Assembly: GCA_005798925.1 (NCBI GenBank)
Contig: SYID01000222.1
Location: forward strand, 1-19,903
From: Verrucomicrobiota bacterium
GTDB taxonomy: Bacteria; Verrucomicrobiota; Verrucomicrobiia; Opitutales; UBA953
DNA length: 19,903 nt
Reading direction: 5' to 3'
In this document: piece by piece, positions 14,872 to 19,903 of the stretch
Layout: the number at the start of each line of letters is the position of its first letter
Position numbering within the stretch: position 1 is the stretch's first letter
Translations under genes and position numbers: made by a program
Notes under the pieces: generated by a model
Seen by the model: the letters and a program-made list of their open reading frames with translations, nothing else
Databases searched by the model: none
What the model was told of the DNA's origin: nothing

Positions 14872-14907
14872 CAACCTAACCCCAGCCCTAGCCCTAGCCC
14901 TATCCCT
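14872..14907 (+). repeat. Degenerate hexamer array (AGCCCT)n
   Basis: Three perfect AGCCCT units (14884-14901) with related hexamers on both sides (CAACCT, AACCCC before; ATCCCT after). The array ends about 20 bases before the ATG at 14928, so it probably lies in the leader or promoter of that gene. Confidence 0.6.
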
Positions 14908-14927
14908 GACTCAAGCCCTTTATCCCC

Positions 14928-16157
14928 ATGCTTAACCGCCGTCGTTTCCTGGAATCCGCCTTCGTGGCGGCCATCGCCGCTTCGCTTGGCGCGGCCGAAG
15001 GCAAGCGCGCCCCGCGCGTGGTCCTGCGCTCGTCCTGGCAGACGGTGAACATCGGGGACATCGCCCACACGCCGGGCATGCTGGCGCTGCTGGAGAAATA
15101 TTTCCCTGAGGCCGAGATCACCCTGTGGCCTTCCAACGTCGATAACGGCGTGAAGGAGATATTGGCGGCCCGTTTCCCGAAGCTGAAGTTCGTCGGGCCC
15201 AGGCCCGACGTCGCCAAGCTCTACGCCGAGAACGATTTCCTGCTCCACGGTTCCGGTCCTTCGCTCGTGGGCGAGAAACAGGTCGCGATGTGGCGCAAGC
15301 AGGGTCCGAAGCCCTACGGCGTGCTCGGGATCACCCAAGGTGTGCCGACCCCGGAGACGGTCGAGATCCTCAGCGGCGCCCAGTTCGTCTACTTCCGTGA
15401 TTCGATCTCGCTCGAGACCGCCAAGGCCGGCGGCGTGAAGTGCCCGGTGATGGAATTCGGACCGGACGGCGCGTTCGCCACTGACCTGCGCAATGAGGAG
15501 AAAGCCGAGGCTTTCCTGCACGGCTGGGGCCTCGAGCGGGGCAAGTTCCTCTGCTGCATCCCGCGTTACCGCAGCACGCCTTATTGGACCATCCACAAGG
15601 AGCGCGCCTTCGACCCCGTGAAGCAGAAGCGTAACGACGAGATGAAGGAGCATGACCACGCCCAACTACGCGCAGCCATCGTCGCGGTGGTCAAGCAGAC
15701 CGACCTGAAGGTGCTGATCTGCCCCGAAGACCGGACCCAGATGGCCTTGGGCAAAGAGATCCTTTACGACAAGCTGCCTGAGGACGTGAAGGAGCGCGTG
15801 GTCTGGCGTCAGGATTACTGGCTCACCGACGAAGCGCTCAGCGTCTACGTCCGCAGCGCCGGCCTCTTCGGCAACGAGATGCACTCGCCCATCATGTGCA
15901 TCGGCAACGGCATCCCGGCCATCGTGTGTCGCTGGGCCGAACAGACCTCCAAGGGCAATATGTGGAAGGACATCGGCCTGAACGAGTGGCTCTTCGACCT
16001 CGACGACGAACCGCAGCTCGCGGGCATCGTCCCGGCCGTGCTGGCCATGGCCAAGGACCCGGCCGCCGCGAAGGCGAAGGTGCTCAAAGCCCAGGCCATC
16101 CTGCGCGAACGCCAGTCCGCCGCGATCGGTCGCGTCCGGAAGGGCGTCGGCGCCTAA
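14928..16157 (+). CDS. Polysaccharide pyruvyl transferase family protein with Tat-like signal
   Basis: 409 residues. The N-terminus NRRRFLESAFVAAIAASLGAA has the layout of a twin-arginine signal. The rest fits the PS_pyruv_trans family (PF04230, CsaB/WcaK-like): VNIGDIAHTPGMLALLEKYF at the first beta-alpha unit, LLHGSGPSLVGEK (about 105-117), YGVLGITQGV, YFRDSISLETAKAGG (the conserved R-D-x-x-S turn) and a second Rossmann-like half with DLKVLICPEDR and SAGLFGNEMHSPIMCIGNGIPAIV. Known members transfer pyruvate from phosphoenolpyruvate to sugars in the cytoplasm, so export would be odd. Either the substrate differs, or the protein binds or modifies glycan outside. The start has no SD (leader ATCCCC). 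It converges with the DUF6807 gene, with 6 bases between stops. Family assignment is good; activity unproven. Confidence 0.84.
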   Translation: MLNRRRFLESAFVAAIAASLGAAEGKRAPRVVLRSSWQTVNIGDIAHTPGMLALLEKYFPEAEITLWPSNVDNGVKEILAARFPKLKFVGPRPDVAKLYAENDFLLHGSGPSLVGEKQVAMWRKQGPKPYGVLGITQGVPTPETVEILSGAQFVYFRDSISLETAKAGGVKCPVMEFGPDGAFATDLRNEEKAEAFLHGWGLERGKFLCCIPRYRSTPYWTIHKERAFDPVKQKRNDEMKEHDHAQLRAAIVAVVKQTDLKVLICPEDRTQMALGKEILYDKLPEDVKERVVWRQDYWLTDEALSVYVRSAGLFGNEMHSPIMCIGNGIPAIVCRWAEQTSKGNMWKDIGLNEWLFDLDDEPQLAGIVPAVLAMAKDPAAAKAKVLKAQAILRERQSAAIGRVRKGVGA

Positions 16158-16163
16158 GTCAGC

Positions 16164-17111
16164 TTACTTCTTGGCCGGAGCCTTCGGCTTCGGTTGTTCG
16201 GCGAGCATGACCGTCACGGCCGGCATCGGCTCATTCGCGCCGGCGAAAGCGTTGTAGGCTTGCTGGAAGGCTGCGGCGTCGCGGACATCCCCTTCGGCGA
16301 TGAGCCACTGGTAGCGCAGCTTGAAAGGGGATTCTGGCGTGGCGAGGCCCTTCGGGAAGGCGCCGAAGCGACCGTAGTCGCGGTAGGCCGAGAAGGCCGT
16401 GTCCTTGGGGTTGGAAGGGTGGTTGAGCAGCAGGGCCGTGAAGGTCTTGCCTTCGGTCGTGAAGATCTCGGCGACCCAGGTCAGGTCGCGCACTTTGTGG
16501 ATCTGGACGTCCTTGCCGGGGTAGACGTAGGTCGTCTTCGTGCCGTCGATCTTCTCGGACGGACGGAATTGGGCGCCGGCGTGCTCAGGGTCGCCGTCGA
16601 TCTTGGTCTCGCCTTGGCCAGGCACGAGCATGCTCCGCATCTCGATGCCGAGGTAGAAGGGGGCGGCGGGTTTGGTGAACGTGAAGGCGCGTTCCTCGGT
16701 GAGGATCGGCTTGGCCGTGGCGGATTCGCCCTGCCAGTCGATCGCGGCCACGAAACCGTCGGCGGTCGGCTGGACGGCGGTCACCACCTGGTCGCCTTTC
16801 ACCATGTGCCAGCGGTCGTAGGTCTTGCCGTCGACCGTGATCTTCATGAAACCGAGCATGATGCCGCGGTGGTGGGTGAAGTTGAAGCCCGGGCCCTTGG
16901 TCAGGCGCAGGGCGCCGCTGGGGTCGAAGACGTGGAGGTAGGGCTTGTAGTTTTCCAGGCGCTTGGCCGGGGTGCTGACGTCGTGGGACATCATGAAGCG
17001 GGCGACGACCTTGCCGTCCTGGGCGACGTCGACGGCTTCGTGTGGGGTGACCTTGATGTCGGCGGCCGAAAGGGTGGCGCAGGCGAGCAGGGCGAGGAGG
17101 GTGGGGCGCAT
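16164..17111 (-). CDS. DUF6807 family exported protein
   Basis: 315 residues from the ATG at 17111, chosen because it gives a compact signal peptide (MRPTLLALLACATLSA, cleavage before ADIKV). An upstream ATG at 17141 adds ten residues and spoils the signal. Family features are YKPYLHVFDPSGALRLTKG (55-73), then FTHHRGIM with H80, H81, R82 and G83, the His-His-Arg-Gly signature of DUF6807 (PmoA-like annotation in databases, although no methane oxidation is implied). WVAEIF and LNHPSNPKD follow, as in relatives. DUF6807 proteins are common beside sugar-active genes in Verrucomicrobiota and Planctomycetota; their reaction is not established to my knowledge. The C-terminus is Lys/Pro-rich (EQPKPKAPAKK). 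Divergently arranged with the sulfatase, sharing an 87-base control region. Confidence 0.85.
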   Translation of the reverse strand: MRPTLLALLACATLSAADIKVTPHEAVDVAQDGKVVARFMMSHDVSTPAKRLENYKPYLHVFDPSGALRLTKGPGFNFTHHRGIMLGFMKITVDGKTYDRWHMVKGDQVVTAVQPTADGFVAAIDWQGESATAKPILTEERAFTFTKPAAPFYLGIEMRSMLVPGQGETKIDGDPEHAGAQFRPSEKIDGTKTTYVYPGKDVQIHKVRDLTWVAEIFTTEGKTFTALLLNHPSNPKDTAFSAYRDYGRFGAFPKGLATPESPFKLRYQWLIAEGDVRDAAAFQQAYNAFAGANEPMPAVTVMLAEQPKPKAPAKK

Positions 17112-17198
17112 GGGCTGACCATGAAGGGCAGGAGTAGGCATGGAAACACCGTTTTATGGGCAAACTTTCGGCCTCCCCGGGGTTACATAGGCAACCCC
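17112..17198. promoter_or_regulatory. Divergent promoter region and start-proximal hairpin of sulfatase
   Basis: 87 bases separate the DUF6807 and sulfatase starts and must hold both promoters, unless they lie inside coding DNA. GGGGTT (17179-17184) pairs with AACCCC (17193-17198), an 8-nt loop between, ending on the base just before the sulfatase ATG. The same GGGG can instead pair with CCCC at 17175-17178 in the palindrome CCCCGGGG. No clear -35/-10 pair found. Confidence 0.4.
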
Positions 17199-18596
17199 AT
17201 GCGCGCCTTGCTTTCACTGCTCCTGACCCTGGTCTGCTTGGGCTCGACCGCCGCCCCGAAACCGAACATCGTCTTCATCCTGGCCGACGATCTCGGTTTC
17301 GCCGAAGTGGGCTGCAATGGTTCCGACCGCTACAAGACCCCGCACATCGACGCGTTGGCGAACGCCGGGGTGCGCTTCACGCGCTTCTACACCGTGCCGC
17401 TCTGCGGCCCGTCCCGGGCCCTGATCCTGACCGGACGTTATGGCTTCCGGACCGGAGCGGTCACGCAGGACGCCTGCAAGACCGTCATCCGCACCGGCGA
17501 GAAGGCCGAGGTCATGATCCCGACCGTCTTGAAGCAGGCCGGCTACGCGAGCGCGATGATCGGCAAGTGGGGCCAGCTCACGCCGTCGGGCGATCCGTCG
17601 GATTGGGGCTTCGACCACGAATTCTACTTCAAGGGTAGCGGCATGTATTGGAACAGCAAGGTCGCCAAGCCGATGTCCGAGGGCGGCGAGGTCCGCGGCG
17701 ACCCTGACACCTACGTGCTCGACGGACAGACCGTGCCGGTGAAGGACGACGAGTACATCCCTGACCTGCTGCACAAGGACGCGACCGCCTGGCTCGAGGC
17801 GCATAAGTCCGGCCCCTTCTTCCTCTATTACTCGATGTCGCACGTGCATGGAGACATCCTGCCGACGCCTGACAGTATCCCCGCGCCGAAGGGCGAAGGT
17901 GACTCGGCCAGAAGGAAGCGCCATTATGCGGATAACATCGCCTACATGGACAAGCTGGTCGGCAAGCTCATGGCGGAACTGGACCGCCTCAGGCTGCGTG
18001 ACAACACCCTGGTCGTCTTCATGGGCGACAACGGGAGCGCCAAGTCCAACGCGCCCGAAGCGACCATCGCTGGCCGCCGCATCGAAGGAGAGAAGGGTTC
18101 GATGAAAGAGGGCGGCGGCCTCGTCCCGTTCATCGCCGCCTGGCCCGGCGTCACCCCGGCCGGCAAGGTGAACGCCAACGTCGCGGACGCCAGCGACCTC
18201 CTGCCGACCTTCGCCGAACTCGGCGGTGCGCCGCTGCCGGCTGGTCGCGTGATCGATGGCCGCAGCCTTGTCGCGCAGTTCAAGGGCGATACGAAGTCCC
18301 CGCGGACCTGGGCCTATTGCCAGCTCAGCAACCACTACTACGTCCGCGAAGCGGGCTGGAAGCTCGACCAGACCGGCGCCCTTTACGACATGAAGGACGC
18401 GCCGTTCCTCGAGGTCGCCGTCGCGGCCGACACCAAGGACGAAGCCGCCGTGGCCGCCCGTGCCCGCCTTGCGGCCGCTTTGGCGGGCCTGGATCCCGGC
18501 GCCGGTCACAAGGACGAAGTCGGCGACGGTTCCGGCCGCAGCGGCAACAAGGAGGAGAAAAAGAACAAGACAAAGAAGCCCAAAGAAGCTAAGTAA
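17199..18596 (+). CDS. Type I sulfatase (formylglycine-dependent, S1 family)
   Basis: 465 residues from the ATG at 17199. The frame is open far upstream, but only this start gives a signal peptide (MRALLSLLLTLVCLGSTA) directly before KPNIVFILADDLG. Active-site landmarks: metal ligands D30 and D31; CGPSR at 69-73 (C69 for conversion to formylglycine, R73); K123 in IGKWG; HVH at 215-217; GDNG with D277 and N278; K299 in GEKGSMKEGG. It should hydrolyse sulfate esters, probably of a polysaccharide, outside the cytoplasm. The second His of the usual G-K-W-H motif is absent (G125). The C-terminus is unusually Lys-rich (KKNKTKKPKEAK). The SGNH hydrolase gene starts 5 bases downstream, so the two are probably co-expressed and may jointly strip sulfate and acyl groups. 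No sulfatase-maturase gene lies in the window. Confidence 0.95.
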   Translation: MRALLSLLLTLVCLGSTAAPKPNIVFILADDLGFAEVGCNGSDRYKTPHIDALANAGVRFTRFYTVPLCGPSRALILTGRYGFRTGAVTQDACKTVIRTGEKAEVMIPTVLKQAGYASAMIGKWGQLTPSGDPSDWGFDHEFYFKGSGMYWNSKVAKPMSEGGEVRGDPDTYVLDGQTVPVKDDEYIPDLLHKDATAWLEAHKSGPFFLYYSMSHVHGDILPTPDSIPAPKGEGDSARRKRHYADNIAYMDKLVGKLMAELDRLRLRDNTLVVFMGDNGSAKSNAPEATIAGRRIEGEKGSMKEGGGLVPFIAAWPGVTPAGKVNANVADASDLLPTFAELGGAPLPAGRVIDGRSLVAQFKGDTKSPRTWAYCQLSNHYYVREAGWKLDQTGALYDMKDAPFLEVAVAADTKDEAAVAARARLAAALAGLDPGAGHKDEVGDGSGRSGNKEEKKNKTKKPKEAK

Positions 18597-18601
18597 GCGG
18601 C

Positions 18602-19309
18602 ATGCCTCTGCGTCTCCTCTGCGTATTCCTCCTGACGATGTCCGCCGTCATCGCGGCCGACGAGGTCCTGACGGACAAGTCCTCGTCCGCGAAGGTGATG
18701 GCCTTATATCAGAAGGTCCTGACCGGCGCGCAGAAGGCGCCGCCGGCGCCCGGCGGCGTCATCTGTCTCGGCAGCTCGCACATGCAGCTATGGAAGACCG
18801 TGAGGCAGGACCTCGCGCCGCTGACCGTCCATAATTTCGGCATCGGCGGCAGCCGCATGAACCAGGCCGCGGATTGGTTCGTCGATAACCTCGCCATCCC
18901 GTTCAAGCCGCGGGCGGTCGTTCTTTACGAAGGCAGCAACGATATCAACGCCGGCGCCGAGCCCGAGGAAGTCCTTGCGCATTTCCGCAGGCTCCATGGC
19001 AAGCTGCACGCCGCCTTGCCGCAGGCCCGTCTCTACGTCCTCGGCGTCGTGCCCAGTCCCGGCAAGCGCTTCGAGAAGATCGCCGAGATCCGCCGGACGA
19101 ACGCCTTGCTCGCCCGGGAGTGCGCCACGCAGCCGTGGATGAAGTTCATCGACGTCACCGAGCCGCTCATCGGCGCCGATGACAAGCCGAGGGAAGAACT
19201 CTTCAAGCCCGGTGACATCCACATGCTCCCGGCCGGCTACGCCGTGTGGAAGTCCGTCATCGCTCCGGTGATCGTGCCCGCCGAGAAGCCTTACGAGCAT
19301 GCCCAATAG
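18602..19309 (+). CDS. SGNH/GDSL-family hydrolase (exported esterase-like)
   Basis: 235 residues with a Sec signal (MPLRLLCVFLLTMSAVIA, cleavage before ADEV). SGNH blocks: block I VICLGSSHMQLW, with S59 as likely nucleophile (G57-S58-S59 in place of G-D-S, as in the GSSS-type subfamily); block II NFGIGGSRM; block III YEGSNDIN with N113; block V GDIHMLPAGY with H207. Members deacylate sugars, lipids or other esters; here a carbohydrate deacetylase role is guessed from the sulfatase next door. The usual D-x-x-H is shifted: the only nearby acidic residue is D205, two before H207. Starts 5 bases after the sulfatase stop and overlaps the next gene by 11 bases. Normal length. Confidence 0.9.
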   Translation: MPLRLLCVFLLTMSAVIAADEVLTDKSSSAKVMALYQKVLTGAQKAPPAPGGVICLGSSHMQLWKTVRQDLAPLTVHNFGIGGSRMNQAADWFVDNLAIPFKPRAVVLYEGSNDINAGAEPEEVLAHFRRLHGKLHAALPQARLYVLGVVPSPGKRFEKIAEIRRTNALLARECATQPWMKFIDVTEPLIGADDKPREELFKPGDIHMLPAGYAVWKSVIAPVIVPAEKPYEHAQ

Positions 19310-19553
19310 CGGACCCTCCGACTTCAAGCGTAACCTCCGTCGGGAGGTCGCCGGATATTTCATCGTCATCCTGTGCGCGTTGCCGATCCGTTTCTGGCTT
19401 CATGCGGCCGTGAAGGATCAGGACGGCTGGTCAAGTTTCCTGGCCGAGCAGGCCTTCGGTTACCTGACAGTCGGCCTCGTTTCCGCCGTCTTCGTCTCCA
19501 AGCTGCGCCTCCGGACCAGGCTCATCCTGACCTTTCTGATCGTCGCGCTCTGA
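19299..19553 (+). CDS. Small membrane protein, unknown
   Basis: 84 residues; the ATG lies within the last codons of the SGNH gene (11-base overlap), which suggests translational coupling. The N-terminus is basic (FKRNLRREVAG). Hydrophobic segments at about 18-37 (GYFIVILCALPIRFWLHAAV) and 53-67, then a basic turn KLRLRTR and a final hydrophobic stretch running to the last residue (LILTFLIVAL), so two or three membrane passes. I do not recognise a family. The overlap, codon pattern and membrane-protein character make it a likely real gene, but its abrupt hydrophobic end leaves room for truncation. Confidence 0.72.
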   Translation: MPNSGPSDFKRNLRREVAGYFIVILCALPIRFWLHAAVKDQDGWSSFLAEQAFGYLTVGLVSAVFVSKLRLRTRLILTFLIVAL

Positions 19554-19566
19554 GGGGGTGGGGTCG

Positions 19567-19623
19567 GGTAGGGTCGCCACGGCGTGGCGACCTAGTTAGG
19601 TCAGCACGCAGTGCTGACCTAAC
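19567..19623. repeat. Twin-hairpin repeat element, copy B
   Basis: GGTAG (19567-19571) precedes two 21-nt hairpins, each a 9-bp stem with a 3-nt loop: 19572-19592 (GGTCGCCAC/GTGGCGACC) and 19599-19619 (GGTCAGCAC/GTGCTGACC). The second stem extends outward by GTTA/TAAC to 13 bp. Spacer is 6 bases. The closing CTACC of copy A is degenerate here (TAACC). Lies 13 bases after the small membrane gene and might slow or end transcription, though no T tract follows. Confidence 0.75.
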
Positions 19624-19698
19624 CTGGCGATAGGTTGTTAGAGACTTTGTTAGAGTGCGCGTGGCTAACCCATGAAAGTAAGGACTTTCGGGCTTTAA

Positions 19699-19723
19699 TC
19701 TAGCTGGCGGAGAGGGAGGGATT
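19699..19723 (-). repeat. Partial copy of a tRNA-Ser 3' end
   Basis: 25 bases identical to 19874-19898, comprising the acceptor 3' strand, discriminator, CCA and part of the T-arm of the tRNA plus 6 bases beyond the CCA. Identity breaks inside the T-loop (ATT then GGCTGG instead of CGAAC). The copies start 175 bp apart, in the same orientation. Confidence 0.85.
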
Positions 19724-19818
19724 GGCTGGCCTTCGGCCATCGCAAGCGACGCCCATCGGGCGGCCCATCTCCGCGAGGACAAGCCTCGCTCCGTCGAACC
19801 CTGGGTTCTCATCCCTCC
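19715..19818. other. 104-nt cloverleaf-like structured element
   Basis: GGAGGGAT (19715-19722) pairs perfectly with ATCCCTCC (19811-19818). Enclosed are successive perfect hairpins: TGGCC/GGCCA (19727-19739), TCGC/GCGA (19740-19749), CGCCC/GGGCG (19750-19762), GCGAGG/CCTCGC (19773-19789) and GAACCC/GGGTTC (19796-19808). The left closing arm is the tRNA-derived sequence. The same fold is possible on either strand. Could be a structured RNA or a palindromic repeat. Confidence 0.55.
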
Positions 19819-19879
19819 GGGACGTCTGGCCCTGTCCCAAGCCCTGTCTCCGGCTCCTGAGCCCAGCGAATTGTCTAGC

Positions 19880-19903
19880 TGGCGGAGAGGGAGGGATTCG
19901 AAC
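19880..19903 (-). tRNA. tRNA-Ser, 3' portion (cut by window end)
   Basis: Read on the minus strand, bases 19903 to 19880 give the T-loop GTTCGAAT, the T-stem strand CCCTC, acceptor strand CCTCTCC, discriminator G and an encoded CCA. Acceptor CCTCTCC implies a 5' end GGAGAGG; with discriminator G this is typical of tRNA-Ser. The anticodon lies outside the window, so the isoacceptor is unknown. Confidence 0.85.

Larger units (their letters stand above)
14476..14927. other. Repeat-dense intergenic region
   Basis: 452 bases without a credible gene, between the end of the four-gene unit and the next gene. In order it holds three imperfect heptamers GCGGTT[GA] (14496-14516), a MITE-like element (14524-14831), a twin-hairpin repeat inside that element (14738-14791) and a hexamer array (14872-14907). 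It must also carry the promoter for the gene at 14928, but I see no clear -35/-10 pair. Confidence 0.6.
19554..19879. other. Intergenic region with structured repeats
   Basis: No credible gene. In order: twin-hairpin repeat copy B (19567-19623), a stretch with two TGTTAGAG words near 19633-19657, a copy of a tRNA 3' end (19699-19723), a 104-nt self-complementary element (19715-19818), then 55 bases rich in CCCTG words up to the tRNA. Confidence 0.6.

Noticed and set aside
14476..14927. CRISPR array
   Set aside because: Repeats here are few, unequal and nested palindromes, with no regular repeat-spacer pattern or cas genes.
16194..17198. Upstream extension of the sulfatase frame by 335 codons
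   Set aside because: It overlaps the DUF6807 gene antisense and would bury the signal peptide; the ATG at 17199 directly precedes a proper signal and the sulfatase N-terminus.
19555..19625. Twin hairpins as an intrinsic terminator for the sulfatase unit
   Set aside because: Stems are strong but no T tract follows either one; called as a repeat instead, with possible effect on transcription left open.

Overview
The window comes from a GC-rich bacterium, most likely of the Planctomycetota-Verrucomicrobiota-Lentisphaerota group and probably a verrucomicrobium. The main reason is a run of four genes typical of that group (4620-14475): a DUF1501 protein, a two-copy PPC-domain protein, a DUF1549/DUF1553 protein with Planctomycete-type cytochrome motifs, and a cytochrome c / WD40 / coiled-coil protein. 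A type I sulfatase, a DUF6807 protein, a DUF1080 fragment and starts without Shine-Dalgarno sequences agree with this. The assignment rests on family recognition only.

Layout. 2-430 (+): 3' end of a DUF1080 (glycosidase-type) gene whose frame runs through a terminator-like hairpin. 582-4175 (-): a two-gene unit of a large membrane/coiled-coil protein followed by a repeat-containing lipoprotein. 4176-4619: AT-rich divergent control region. 4620-14475 (+): the four-gene unit, with gaps of 70, 10 and 11 bases. 14476-14927: a repeat-packed intergenic region with a MITE-like element of about 308 bp and a twin-hairpin repeat. 14928-16157 (+): a pyruvyl-transferase-like protein with a twin-arginine signal. 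16164-17111 (-): a DUF6807 protein, convergent with it and divergent from the next unit. 17199-19553 (+): sulfatase, SGNH hydrolase and a small membrane protein, nearly touching or overlapping. 19554-19903: a second twin-hairpin repeat, a copy of a tRNA 3' end, a 104-nt cloverleaf-like element, and the 3' end of a minus-strand tRNA-Ser cut by the window edge.

How the genes may work together. Almost every product is predicted to be exported, and several belong to glycan-handling families (DUF1080, sulfatase, SGNH esterase, DUF6807, pyruvyl-transferase-like). An extracytoplasmic role in using or modifying sulfated or acylated polysaccharide is reasonable but inferred. The DUF1501/PPC/DUF1549-1553/cytochrome-WD40 unit has no established biochemical role that I know of. 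It carries four haem-c-like motifs in two proteins, so a surface redox assembly is a hypothesis. The least explained material is the 1620-4175 membrane/coiled-coil protein with its lipoprotein partner, and the structured repeats at 14524-14831 and 19567-19903.
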